Notes: generated from the sequence alone by a model not told the origin. A stretch of DNA of 64,000 nucleotides from Mycobacterium colombiense (GCF_003284935.1 NZ_QMEV01000009.1:1-64000); one strand, 5' to 3'; shown: positions 27,862 to 36,351, numbered from the stretch's first letter. Made by a program: numbers and translations.

Positions 27862-29076
27862 TCAGGGGCTACATGTCCCGACCGTAGGGCGTCCGTAGGG
27901 CGCGGCTGTCCGCAGTGCGTCCGCAGCGGTGTCAAAGGCGTTCGCCACGGCGTCCAGGTCATCGGGGAACAAATGGCCGTATTTGTCCAGCGTGAGCACC
28001 GCTGATTTGTGCCCGAGTAGTTTCTGCACCACCTTGACATTGGCCCCTTCGCGGATAGCCAGAGAGGCACACGTGTGCCTCAGGTCATGCAGCCGAAGTT
28101 GGTTTACACCACCCACCGCGGACACCGCCTTCGCGAAGGCATAGCGGGCTTGCCCGATTGTGAGGTGACCGCCGCGGGCGGATTGGAATACCAGCGCGGC
28201 CTCGCCGCGGTCCTTGATTTCGGTTTCCAGCAACCGAGCCACAAACGCCGGTACCGGTACGGTGCGGGCGGTGTGGTTTTTCGTCGGCCCCTCCACGAGC
28301 CCCGTCTTCCGCACATGGGTAACCGATAGGCGTATCCGTATTCGACGGGCGGTTACGTCGACATCGGCGACTCGTAGTGCAGTAGCCTCGCCGAACCGCA
28401 GGCCGCAATAGCCCAGTACAAGGATTAGGGTCCGCAACCGCCCTGCAGCCACCGCGACTCGGTGCAGCTGCTCGTGGGTGAGATAGCGTTGCTCGGTTTC
28501 TGGTAGCCGGGGAAGTTCAATACCTTCGGCGGGGTTGGTGGTCAGATGCTTGGCCCGCACTGCAAACTTCAACACTGCACCGACCAGCTGATGGGCCTGC
28601 CGGACCCGAGATGCACTCAGCCCCTTACCCTCAAAGCGCGATGACCCGTCCACCGAGAGGCCGCTGATCCACACCTGAAGGTCGTCGAATTCGATCTCGC
28701 GCAGCGAGACAGCTTCCCACCGGGGCAGCACCACCGTGTCCAACAGTGAGCGATACCCGGCCACTGTCTTGGGTGCCCTGGCGGCCTTAGTGGAGATCCA
28801 CCGCTGGGCCATCACCCCGAAGGTGACACCAGAGAGTGCGGGGTCAGTCCAGGTGCCCGTTACCAGATTGCTTACTTGCTTGTTAAGCCATTGTTGGGCG
28901 TCCGCCTTGCGGGAGAACCCCTTGGCATGTTCTTTCCCGCGGTCATCCACGTACCTTGCGCGCCAGCGGCTTCCCTTGCCGTAACCTGCACTCTGCTCGG
29001 TGCGGATAGTGCCATCTACATCGCGGATGGTCTTCGTCCAGCGATCCTCGACTCCGGCCCTTGGGTTGCGCTTCAC
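27862..29076 (-). CDS. int: Tyrosine integrase of the island
   Basis: Phage-type site-specific recombinase of 404 aa. It has an N-terminal arm-binding domain (SRWRARYVDDRGKEHAKGFS), a SAM-like core-binding domain (residues 80-180) and a catalytic domain with all key residues: Arg in LGYCGLRFGEAT (R227), His/Arg in LHDLRHTCASL (H330, R333), His in LLGHKSA (H356) and the nucleophile Tyr in LDKYGHLF (Y366). Its stop lies 5 bp from the tRNA end and it converges on the tRNA. It is followed by the XRE regulator on the same strand, 10 bp away. Confidence 0.95.
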   Translation of the reverse strand: MKRNPRAGVEDRWTKTIRDVDGTIRTEQSAGYGKGSRWRARYVDDRGKEHAKGFSRKADAQQWLNKQVSNLVTGTWTDPALSGVTFGVMAQRWISTKAARAPKTVAGYRSLLDTVVLPRWEAVSLREIEFDDLQVWISGLSVDGSSRFEGKGLSASRVRQAHQLVGAVLKFAVRAKHLTTNPAEGIELPRLPETEQRYLTHEQLHRVAVAAGRLRTLILVLGYCGLRFGEATALRVADVDVTARRIRIRLSVTHVRKTGLVEGPTKNHTARTVPVPAFVARLLETEIKDRGEAALVFQSARGGHLTIGQARYAFAKAVSAVGGVNQLRLHDLRHTCASLAIREGANVKVVQKLLGHKSAVLTLDKYGHLFPDDLDAVANAFDTAADALRTAAPYGRPTVGTCSP

Positions 29077-29086
29077 CGGACGTCAC

Positions 29087-29572
29087 CTACTCACGCTGCA
29101 AGGAATCCCTCGACGCAGATACTAACTCCGCTAACGTCTTTCGCGCGGATTTCAGGTGGTTTAGAGCGTTGTAGCCGATCTCTCGGAGATTGTCGGCACC
29201 CTCAAAGCCGTCCGGGAGCTCGTCTAGCGGTTCCTGAACAGTTCGCATGACCGGCCCCACCATGAGGTACGACTCGTGAGCGCTGGACACCAGCATCCCT
29301 AACCGATATGCGAAGTCACTGCTCTCGCTGACGATTTCGCGACCAAGCAGGGAGTCGAGCGAGACCTCAAACAGGTCGGCGATACCCACCGCCTCGTTAA
29401 TTCGCACCGACCGGTCGCCGGTCTCGATCTTCGCCACAGTTGTTGGATGCATCGGTTGGATGCCTTTGTCCACCAACATCTTCGCCATCTCCGCTTGGGA
29501 CCAGCGCCGACTCTCTCGCAGCGTTCTGACCCTTTTCCCGAAACGTTCGTCCGCCCACTTCTGTGTTCCCAT
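29087..29572 (-). CDS. XRE-family repressor of the island
   Basis: Protein of 161 aa. The N-terminal HTH reads RVRTLRESRRWSQAEMAKML and HPTTVAKIETGDRSVRINEA, with a dimerisation helix IADLFEVSLDSLLGRE. The C-terminal half is helical and contains no peptidase motif. It is divergent from the excisionase/primase operon, the position of a phage CI-like repressor, and shares its strand with int. Two inverted repeats in the divergent spacer are candidate operators. Confidence 0.88.
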   Translation of the reverse strand: MGTQKWADERFGKRVRTLRESRRWSQAEMAKMLVDKGIQPMHPTTVAKIETGDRSVRINEAVGIADLFEVSLDSLLGREIVSESSDFAYRLGMLVSSAHESYLMVGPVMRTVQEPLDELPDGFEGADNLREIGYNALNHLKSARKTLAELVSASRDSLQRE

Positions 29573-29598
29573 TTCCGCAACTTTTCTAATTCGGCTTG

Positions 29599-29663
29599 AC
29601 CGTCATGGCAAGCGCAGTCACACTGACGGTATTCCCAAAAACAAGGATATGACAAATTGGGAA
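29599..29663. promoter_or_regulatory. Candidate operator region between repressor and excisionase
   Basis: Two inverted repeats lie in the divergent spacer: ACCGTCA (29599-29605) with TGACGGT (29624-29630), and TTCCCAA (29632-29638) with TTGGGAA (29657-29663). They sit where a lysogeny-type repressor would act on both promoters. Binding is inferred only from position and symmetry. Confidence 0.5.
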
Positions 29664-29703
29664 GGAAGGGAACCTGCTCGGTGCGTAAGGAAGGGACCGT
29701 CTG

Positions 29704-29883
29704 GTGGACAAGGAATTCATGGGTGCACTCGATTTGGAGAAGTGGACCGGGACCAAGGCCAGTACCTGGCGTTATTGGGCATGCATCGGCATCGGACCGA
29801 CCAGCTTCAAAATTGGCAGGCGGCGCGTTTGGAGAAAGTCTTCGGTGCTGGCATGGCTGGCGGAACAGGAAGCAGGGCGGTGA
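29704..29883 (+). CDS. xis: Excisionase-like small DNA-binding protein
   Basis: Only 59 aa. It reads from GTG 29704 through DLEKWTGTKASTWRYWACIG and a middle segment with FKIGRRRVWRK, ending in SSVLAWLAEQEAGR. This is the layout of MerR/Xis-type winged helix excisionases: an N-terminal helix that discriminates DNA, a tryptophan-rich turn, then an arginine-rich wing and a final VLAWL helix. It stands immediately before the primase gene and divergent from repressor and int, the normal place for xis. An internal ATG at 29719 would give a 54-aa version. Confidence 0.72.
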   Translation: MDKEFMGALDLEKWTGTKASTWRYWACIGIGPTSFKIGRRRVWRKSSVLAWLAEQEAGR

Positions 29884-29957
29884 CGCCAACCGTCGGTATG
29901 CCGCGGTGACGGCGGCCTGCGCCAGCAGCAACAGGGCCAACGCCCGGCGGAGAATCC

Positions 29958-30848
29958 ATGACTAACTGGTACAGAATCGCCCCAAACAATCGCGAGGTAG
30001 CCGTCATTTACCGGGAATATGGGTTCGCGACCATTCCGCTGTTCCCTCACAGCAAGGTCCCCGCAATACGCAACGCCCACCCCTTATTCAGCCCAGAGAG
30101 CCGAAAGTGCCGCGGGGAATGCGGATTGCAGGGCCATGGGTTCTACGACGCCAGCACCGACGTGCAGTGGGCTGAGCGGTACTGGACTGATCATCCCGAC
30201 CACGGGATCGGTGCCCGGCCCCGCCCTGGCCAGATTGTCCTCGATATCGACCCGCGGCACGGTGGCGATGTCGCACTGGCCCAGCTGGAAGCCGAGTACG
30301 GTCGCCTGCCGGAGACGATGACCACATACAGTGGCCGTGGCGACGGCGGTCGCCACCTCTGGTTCGACGGCGTTCACGGACCCGTACGTAGCAAGCTGTG
30401 CCGTGGCGTTGACATCCTCTGCCACGAGCGAAATTTCGTCGTCATGCCACCGAGCCAGCATTTCCTCACTGAAAAGCCCTACACCTTCAGGATGCCGGTG
30501 GCCGACATCGCGGCCGCCTCGCAGTGGCTGACCGAGATGGCCGCGGAGCCCGGGCCATCGCCGCAGAATCGCCCGCGGCGTTACGCCAGACGTTTGTCTC
30601 CCGCGGCGGCCAGGTGGAACTGCCGCGGCCTCGTACGTGCAGTTGCGAACGCCGCCGAGGGCCAACGGCATTCGACCTTGTACTGGGCAGCATGCCGCGC
30701 TGCCGAGGACGGACTGCTCCAAGAGGACAATGCCGTCTATACGGCCCTGGCCGACGCCGCTTCTGGTGCCGGACTGCCGTCTTCGGAGATCGAGCGGACG
30801 ATCAGCGATGCGATCGCAACGGCCCTCATGCAGGAGAGCCGATGGTGA
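29958..30848 (+). CDS. Bifunctional DNA primase/polymerase (PrimPol, AEP superfamily)
   Basis: Protein of 296 aa. The N-terminal PrimPol domain starts VIYREYGFATIPLFPHSKVP. The active site has paired aspartates in GQIVLDIDPRHGG (D96, D98), the histidine motif SGRGDGGRHLWFDG (H133) and the later GVDILCHERNFVVMPPS. A small helical PriCT-like domain with ALADAASGAGLPSSEIERTI forms the C-terminus. It overlaps the helicase gene downstream. Together they would start and drive replication of the excised element. A CxxxC pair (RKCRGECGLQGHG) near residue 50 may bind zinc. Confidence 0.87.
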   Translation: MTNWYRIAPNNREVAVIYREYGFATIPLFPHSKVPAIRNAHPLFSPESRKCRGECGLQGHGFYDASTDVQWAERYWTDHPDHGIGARPRPGQIVLDIDPRHGGDVALAQLEAEYGRLPETMTTYSGRGDGGRHLWFDGVHGPVRSKLCRGVDILCHERNFVVMPPSQHFLTEKPYTFRMPVADIAAASQWLTEMAAEPGPSPQNRPRRYARRLSPAAARWNCRGLVRAVANAAEGQRHSTLYWAACRAAEDGLLQEDNAVYTALADAASGAGLPSSEIERTISDAIATALMQESRW

Positions 30849-32059
30849 TAAGCGGACCCTGCCGCGAGATGCAGTTCGAGACGATGGGCAGCAGTAGCAC
30901 GCGTCCGGGCCGCGACCTCGACCCGCAGGACGAGATCGAGTACCACCTCGGCCAACTGCGCGCCAGGCACGAGGCGAAGCTGCGTTTCGACGAAGAGATC
31001 CACCCTCCGTCTCCCATTCCGCCGATCCGGCGCTTGATCGACCTACTCGGTGAACCCGATACCGACTCTCAGTACCGCATTGACCGGCTAGCACCAGCCC
31101 AAGGACGTGTGCTGCTGTCGGCCCAATATAAGGCCGGGAAGAGCACCCTCGTTGGGAACCTACTGCGATCTCTTGCCGACGGCGACCCATTTTTAGGCCG
31201 GTTCCCGGTGACCACTCAATCGCACCGCGCCTTGCTCATCGACAACGAACTGTCGGAGAACATCATGCGTCGCTGGCTCCGAGACCAAGGCATCATCAAT
31301 ACCGACTGCGTAGACGTCGTCACCTTGCGAGGCCGTATCGGCGCGTTCAATATCCTCAACGAGGGCGTGCGGGCGGAGTGGGCCCAACGCCTCCGCGGGG
31401 CCGATTACCTGATCCTGGATTGCCTGCGCCCAGTGCTGGACGCCCTGGGCCTCGACGAGAACCACGATGCCGGGCGGTTTCTGGTCGCCTTCGACGCGCT
31501 GTTAGCGGACTCGGGAATCAACGAAGCCCTTGTGGTGCACCACATGGGTCACTCTGGGGAACGAGCCCGCGGTGATTCCCGGCTGCAGGACTGGCCCGAC
31601 GCAACCTGGCGACTGGTCCGAGAGAAAGACGAACCCGACTCGCCGCGGTATTTCACCGCCTACGGGCGCGACGTCGACATCCCAGAGGGCTATCTGCAAT
31701 TCGACGTTGACACCCGCCGGTTGACCTACACCGACGGCACCCGCCAATCCCGTGCGCGCAAAGCTGATGAGCAGGAGGTGCTCGACGAGATCGTCGAAAT
31801 CCTCGTGGAGCAACGAATCCACGGCGACGTCACCGGGATGAGCCGGAATGGAATTCTCTCTGCCGCTAAAAAGTACGGCCGCTCCGCCCGCACAATCGAC
31901 CCTGCCCTGGCGCTCGGTCTTCGGCAGGGCATTCTGAGCTGCGCCGCAGGCCGCCGAAATGCACATATGTATTCGTTGGCGAATCCCTGCTCGGTGTGCT
32001 CGCGACCAATTTCGGGCCTTGCCCGCGGTGTCCACCCCGAATGCGGGGCTGGTAAGTGA
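30842..32059 (+). CDS. RepA-like replicative helicase / AAA ATPase
   Basis: Protein of 405 aa starting at ATG 30842, 7 bp inside the primase gene; a GTG one codon on is an alternative. The Walker A motif is SAQYKAGKSTLVGNLL (K100), and a Walker B-like strand is ADYLILDCLRPVLDALG. The sensor region ALVVHHMGHSGERARGDSRL is typical of the RepA/AAA_25 hexameric helicase group. The tail has winged-helix features and a short cysteine cluster (NPCSVCSRPISGLARGVHPEC is split here by function, C-x2-C then C). It acts with the PrimPol in element replication. Confidence 0.85.
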   Translation: MVISGPCREMQFETMGSSSTRPGRDLDPQDEIEYHLGQLRARHEAKLRFDEEIHPPSPIPPIRRLIDLLGEPDTDSQYRIDRLAPAQGRVLLSAQYKAGKSTLVGNLLRSLADGDPFLGRFPVTTQSHRALLIDNELSENIMRRWLRDQGIINTDCVDVVTLRGRIGAFNILNEGVRAEWAQRLRGADYLILDCLRPVLDALGLDENHDAGRFLVAFDALLADSGINEALVVHHMGHSGERARGDSRLQDWPDATWRLVREKDEPDSPRYFTAYGRDVDIPEGYLQFDVDTRRLTYTDGTRQSRARKADEQEVLDEIVEILVEQRIHGDVTGMSRNGILSAAKKYGRSARTIDPALALGLRQGILSCAAGRRNAHMYSLANPCSVCSRPISGLARGVHPECGAGK

Positions 32060-32280
32060 GTAAGCGCGCGGCCACCCTCGTTGCCGCACCCGGTTATACC
32101 CCATTTGACCAGGAAAAATGCGATAGATCGCAGCACCGAATGCGGCCACTAAGTGCGCGCGCTCGGGTTACTGCCCCTACTCGGCTAGCACTGAGTGCAA
32201 CGATTGCGCCCCTTAGGGGCGCAGTCACTCAGTTAGCAGTGGTAGCGAACTCATACGGGAACCCTGCCGTGTTTCTTTAA
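32056..32280 (+). CDS. Possible small protein after the helicase gene
   Basis: An open frame of 74 codons starts at GTG 32056 in a GTGA overlap with the helicase stop, the arrangement of a coupled gene. The product (MSKRAATLVAAPGYTPFDQE at the start) matches no family I recognise and the second half is low in complexity. It may be a genuine short replication accessory gene or a chance frame. Confidence 0.35.
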   Translation: MSKRAATLVAAPGYTPFDQEKCDRSQHRMRPLSARARVTAPTRLALSATIAPLRGAVTQLAVVANSYGNPAVFL

Positions 32281-32319
32281 GGTGCCCCGTCGGACGACAT
32301 CACTGCCTTCGGCCACCCG

Positions 32320-32451
32320 CGCCGCGGCATCCCGGGCATCGCCAGCGCGTACCGAGCGGTTATGTCGCAGGCACCGACAAGCTACTGAGGCAACCGCGCC
32401 CGGACAGGCAATGGCGCTAGGCCTGAATTTCTGTTGCAGCACGGCGTTCCG
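32320..32451 (+). repeat. Direct repeat copy 1 flanking the RusA-like gene
   Basis: Shares an exact 33-bp block starting at 32320 with 33310. It then shares CAACCGCGCCCGGAC plus GGCAATGGCGCT, and TGCAGCACGGCGT near its end, with copy 2. Divergent bases lie between the blocks. The two copies are 990 bp apart and bracket one gene. The remaining bases from 32281 to 32533 contain no gene I can support. Confidence 0.75.
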
Positions 32452-32533
32452 CGGTATCGGTGAAGTGTGACCTCGACCGAACGGCCAAAATCCTCGCCCA
32501 CCAGCAGGACACCCGGTATGGAATGCACCCCCT

Positions 32534-33211
32534 TCAGGCCAGTGCGGCTGTTATACCGACGGCGACATCGTGGCGAACTGCGGGGTCAACCGTCAGGTGC
32601 ATACCCAGCTCGGTGATCCTGCCGTCCCGTGGATGCCAGGGGCGACTCTCTGAGGGATCGCGCCCGAGCAGCGGTTCCAATGCGTCGATCGTCGGCTTCC
32701 ATAGGTTCAGCCAGTTCCTGCTAGGGCCAACGAGAAAAGCGAGTTCCAGCTTGACCGATCCATCTGGAAGTTGTCGTTCACCGGCGACCGCGGCGTGGAT
32801 CTGCTCCTTGTATGCGGTAGCCGATGTCGACGCAGTCGTTCTCGCGACAACCACGTCCACCGATGGCGGAGGAACCGCACGCGCGGCGTCGATTCGCACG
32901 AAGGACTTCTCGCTGTGTTGCTTGGTGCACCACACCGACACCAGGCCGGGATCCTTCAACCGATTGGCGAGCGGATGGGCGTAATTGTCGAGGTCCGCCG
33001 CGGAGAGAAGATCCCTTCCACCTGGAATCCCGACGTCAAGTCGCAGCGTCCACGGACTGTCGATCCGCGAGTTGGCGATAAGCGCTTCGGTGTCATCGAG
33101 AAAAGCTCGCAGGCGAATCTGATCTGGATCATCCGCCTTGTTCCATGATGCCAACCGAGGTGTGTGTCTCAGCCGGTAGGGGTCGGTGTCGGGGCGGGCG
33201 TACCAGCGCAT
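32534..33211 (-). CDS. Hypothetical protein with RusA-like features
   Basis: Protein of 225 aa with no family I can name surely. The segment LLSAADLDNYAHPLANRL (about residue 70-87) has the D-x-D-N-x2-x-P pattern of RusA-type Holliday-junction endonucleases. The later RNWLNLWKPTIDALEPLLG and HPRDGRITELGMHLTVDP also resemble the K/D-rich helix and following strand of that fold, as if partly duplicated. Catalytic function is therefore possible but unproven. It lies alone on the reverse strand between two direct repeats, suggesting a cassette acquired on its own. GTG/ATG choices upstream are few, and ATG 33211 is used. Confidence 0.6.
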   Translation of the reverse strand: MRWYARPDTDPYRLRHTPRLASWNKADDPDQIRLRAFLDDTEALIANSRIDSPWTLRLDVGIPGGRDLLSAADLDNYAHPLANRLKDPGLVSVWCTKQHSEKSFVRIDAARAVPPPSVDVVVARTTASTSATAYKEQIHAAVAGERQLPDGSVKLELAFLVGPSRNWLNLWKPTIDALEPLLGRDPSESRPWHPRDGRITELGMHLTVDPAVRHDVAVGITAALA

Positions 33212-33309
33212 CCTGGCAACATAAGGTCGGCCACCGACAGCTGGTCACGAGGGGGTGGCTGAAAATCCTTTGCAGCACCCTCGCGGGAGTGGTGCTCTTA
33301 ACGTCTCAA

Positions 33310-33449
33310 CGCCGCGGCATCCCGGGCATCGCCAGCGCGTACAGGGCGGCGATGCTGCAGGGCCGGGGAAGATCCTGAAGCAACCGCGCCCGGACCGGCA
33401 ATGGCGCTGATTCTTTAGGTCGGAATTTCTGGTGCAGCACGGCGTCTCG
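33310..33449 (+). repeat. Direct repeat copy 2 flanking the RusA-like gene
   Basis: Second copy of the ~135-bp repeat described at 32320, same orientation. The exact 33-bp core is 33310-33342, and further matching blocks are at 33381-33408 and 33423-33446. The rest of the spacer 33212-33586 has no convincing gene; it presumably carries the promoter of the DUF2188 gene. Confidence 0.75.
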
Positions 33450-33586
33450 CTGGCGTTCGGGAAATTTTGGCCGCTCTTTGGACGCCGGAATTGCACCGTG
33501 TCTGGGGGTAATGAGAGTCGCTCGGACACTTATGTCAGTCCGAGCTGGACAATGGAGCAAGTAGTTAACCCGAGTAGGAGAGCGAC

Positions 33587-33811
33587 ATGGCCAAGGGCGA
33601 CATCAGCACGTACTACGAAGATGGGACGTGGAAATCGAAGGTCGAAGGCAGTAGCCGGGCGGCGCACACAGGAGGAACCAAGGCCGAGCAGCAAGCCGTC
33701 GGTCGTCAGATGGCGAGGGATCGAGGCGTGGAGCACACCATCCATAACAAGGATGGGCAGATAGCCGAGAAAAACTCGTACGGCAACGATCCTTACCCGC
33801 CCAAAGGATGA
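33587..33811 (+). CDS. DUF2188 domain protein
   Basis: Protein of 74 aa, preceded by the ribosome site GGAGAG at good spacing. It fits the DUF2188 pattern: a beta strand with GTWKSKVEGSSRAAHTGGTK, a helix KAEQQAVGRQMARDRGVEH, then TIHNKDGQIAEKNSYGNDPY. DUF2188 proteins are small, widespread in actinobacteria and on mobile elements, and of unknown function. The gene is isolated on the forward strand. Confidence 0.8.
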   Translation: MAKGDISTYYEDGTWKSKVEGSSRAAHTGGTKAEQQAVGRQMARDRGVEHTIHNKDGQIAEKNSYGNDPYPPKG

Positions 33812-33861
33812 TCCGAGCACGGTTTGTTATCGCCCCAGCTCGGACACCAGCAACGGCTCGG

Positions 33862-34353
33862 TTACTGCACTTCGCCCAACCTGTCCGCTGTCGCGGGACG
33901 GGAAGCTGCGGCTATCGCCGGAGCCTCGCCTAGCGCCCGCTCGAAGGCGTCGATTGTTAGCACGACGTGGTCGTGTATCGCGGCTGCCCTCTTCAGCTCG
34001 TATTCGGTAAACGTTCCCCCCGACTGTTCGAGCCGGGCTCGTATCCGGTTGATGTGTTGGATGCCCAATAGAGCACCCTCGAACAGCTTCCAATCATGAG
34101 TCGAAAGTCCTGCCGCCAGTACGCCAGCCTGCTCGGCCAAGTTAGTCGTGGGCAAAACATCCTGCTCTGGGCCCCAGCTGCCGGTCTCCGATATCGGCGC
34201 GACGATCGCTTTAGCAACGTATAACTCGCTGGTCACCAGTCGAACAGCTGTGCGCAGCTTGGCTTTTTGCTCTCGCCGCTGTTGCCATTGATCGCGCGCG
34301 ACTTGAAGCATCGCACCGACTATTACGCCGAGGATTCCAACGAAGACTGTCAA
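33862..34353 (-). CDS. Membrane-anchored hypothetical protein
   Basis: Protein of 163 aa if started at TTG 34353, which has an AAAGGA ribosome site 8 nt upstream. The frame is open to 34446 without a better site. A single N-terminal membrane helix (VFVGILGVIVGAMLQVARD) is followed by a basic helix QWQQRREQKAKLRTAVRLV and a helical cytosolic region. This layout matches the many one-helix anchored accessory proteins found in bacterial islands. No enzymatic motif is visible. The bases 34354-34641 hold no further gene I can support. Confidence 0.6.
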   Translation of the reverse strand: MTVFVGILGVIVGAMLQVARDQWQQRREQKAKLRTAVRLVTSELYVAKAIVAPISETGSWGPEQDVLPTTNLAEQAGVLAAGLSTHDWKLFEGALLGIQHINRIRARLEQSGGTFTEYELKRAAAIHDHVVLTIDAFERALGEAPAIAAASRPATADRLGEVQ

Positions 34354-34641
34354 AGCAGAGATCCTTTCGCGCGAGGTTTCGCAGCTCTGTCTATCGCACG
34401 GGAACGGAAGCCTGTCGGTTTTGGTGAAGGTGCTCGGGGGCCCCAATAGGGGCTTGGTCTCAATGGTCCGGCCGTGGTGATGGGCCCGACCCGGGTAAAC
34501 AGCTGGACCTTGTCCTGCTGGTTAGTCAACACCCAATCGTCACACGTCCGACCGATGCCAGGAGCTGAGAGCCGACATCGACGTGGCACTCGATGACGGT
34601 ATTCGCTGCAGCGTTCGCATCGACGACAGCAAGGATCTGCA

Positions 34642-36351
34642 TTACGCCCGCACCCCGGCATCCCGACTGACACAAGCTGGGCAGCGGTGAGGCTGGCGGC
34701 CGCGGACCCGCGGGCGCTCCCAGGTCTCCAGACAGTCTGCGCAGACTAGTGTTTGCATGGCTGGCGGAGGCGCCGCAGCGACGTTGTCCTTGAGCAGTTG
34801 CCGCTTCGCCGTCGGGTCCGGCTTTCGTGCCGCTCCGCGGCATCCGGGACATACGGGATTGCTGGAGCGGCGGGCCGCCATCCACGAAGTGCCGCACTCT
34901 CTGCACACCTGGGCGACACCGGCAGTCGAAAGTCGGGTCACGGCCAGCGGAGACCCAGTGGTTAGTGAGTGACGGAAGTCGGCGAGAGTGGCGACCGGAG
35001 TTCCGTGACGGCGAGCGTTACTAATCTTGGACGATTGGGAGGCGACGTCAGCAGTAATGACTAGGTCGCATGATTTGGTGAACGAGTCTTTGGCAATGAT
35101 GCCGTGCTCGCGGGCTTGGGGGTATAAAACGGTCTCACGGTCGATCAAGTTGCCTGCGCCGTCGACCGCGGCACCCGTGAAACATACCTGCATACCGGGT
35201 TGGAGCGTGATTTCGTCTTTGACCAGCCGGTAGGGGGTGGTGCGGCGGGTTACCAGCTGATCGTCGAGGTCGAGCAGCGCCGCTAGCCTGCAAAGCTGAT
35301 CGAGTTCAACGTCCGTGACGATGGAGTCTTCCAGTGCGGCGTCGATCAGTCCGTTGAGGAATTCACGATGCGCCCGCTCGCGGCGACGGGTATCGAGGCC
35401 GAGTTCGTCGGCGAGATGGGCCAGTTCACGTCGTTCGGCCGCGGTGAGTTGCAAATCTGCTACGGCCCGGTCGAGCAAGGTCACATACGTTGCCACGTCG
35501 GAGTGGCTGCAAACGCCGCGGGCCAAGTCGGCGAGGTAGGGGGCCTCGGCTCTGACCTCGGTAAATCCATCGCGGGTCAGTATGCGCCGGGGTAGCTCGT
35601 CCTGCACAGGTCGGGCAACAGCCGGATGACAAGTTGTCGTAAACGCCTCAGCCACGGCCAGCAGAAGCTGGCCGGTAGACCGGGCGTCGTACAGAGCACG
35701 GTGTGCACCCTGCTGGGCGATGCCGTATTCAGCGCACGCAACTCCAAGTTTGCAACCGGTGGCGTCCAGGGTGTCTAATCCCTGTCCCCAATCAACATCG
35801 ATTCCCGCACGGACCAACTCATGGCCGAGCATTCGAGTGTCAAAGCGCAAATTGTGGGCAACAACAACCGCCCCTGTCAGGCGCGCGGCGACATGTCCAG
35901 CGATGTCGTCAAACGCCGGAGCATCGACCAGCATTGAGGCGGTGATGCCATGGATCCAGGTCGGTCCCGGATCGCGGTAGGGGTTCACCAGCGTGTCGAA
36001 CTCGTCGATCACCCGCCCCGAGGCGTCCATGACCATGATGGCTATCTCGACGACCCGGTCGGTCCGGTAAAGGCCTGTGGTCTCGACATCGATGACCGCT
36101 AAACGATCGACACCGGCCAGCACGTCTTCGAGACCGCTACGGTTGAATTCAGTTCGGGCATCATCAACTACGGCCGTGACACGTTTCGTCGACCCGACCG
36201 TTTCGCGACTCGGAGGGAAGGTTCCGGCGACGGGCTCGGGTCTCGCCTGCGGCGCAGGAGGGTGCGTCCACCCGGTCCACCGTGCTCCATCCCACCACCG
36301 CAGCTCGGCCTCGCGCCAAGGATCGGGATACCAATTAGCCGGTGCAGACAC
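34642..36351 (-). CDS. DUF2510 - DEDDh exonuclease - BRCT - zinc-ribbon fusion protein
   Basis: Protein of 569 aa with an unusual domain chain. Residues 5-30 form a DUF2510 motif (WYPDPWREAELRWWDGARWT). Residues 83-235 form a DnaQ-like DEDDh exonuclease: D88 and E90 in AVIDVETTGL, D171 in VVAHNLRFDTRML, H217 and D222 in AHRALYDARST. A helical middle (280-365) follows, then a BRCT domain at about 386-460 (MQVCFTGAAVDGAG, KSCDLVITAD, GTPVATLADF). The C-terminus has two zinc ribbons: C483/C486/C501/C504 and C537/C540/C557/C560. It should act on DNA or RNA ends. It is isolated on the reverse strand of the cargo region. Confidence 0.82.
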   Translation of the reverse strand: MSAPANWYPDPWREAELRWWDGARWTGWTHPPAPQARPEPVAGTFPPSRETVGSTKRVTAVVDDARTEFNRSGLEDVLAGVDRLAVIDVETTGLYRTDRVVEIAIMVMDASGRVIDEFDTLVNPYRDPGPTWIHGITASMLVDAPAFDDIAGHVAARLTGAVVVAHNLRFDTRMLGHELVRAGIDVDWGQGLDTLDATGCKLGVACAEYGIAQQGAHRALYDARSTGQLLLAVAEAFTTTCHPAVARPVQDELPRRILTRDGFTEVRAEAPYLADLARGVCSHSDVATYVTLLDRAVADLQLTAAERRELAHLADELGLDTRRRERAHREFLNGLIDAALEDSIVTDVELDQLCRLAALLDLDDQLVTRRTTPYRLVKDEITLQPGMQVCFTGAAVDGAGNLIDRETVLYPQAREHGIIAKDSFTKSCDLVITADVASQSSKISNARRHGTPVATLADFRHSLTTGSPLAVTRLSTAGVAQVCRECGTSWMAARRSSNPVCPGCRGAARKPDPTAKRQLLKDNVAAAPPPAMQTLVCADCLETWERPRVRGRQPHRCPACVSRDAGVRA

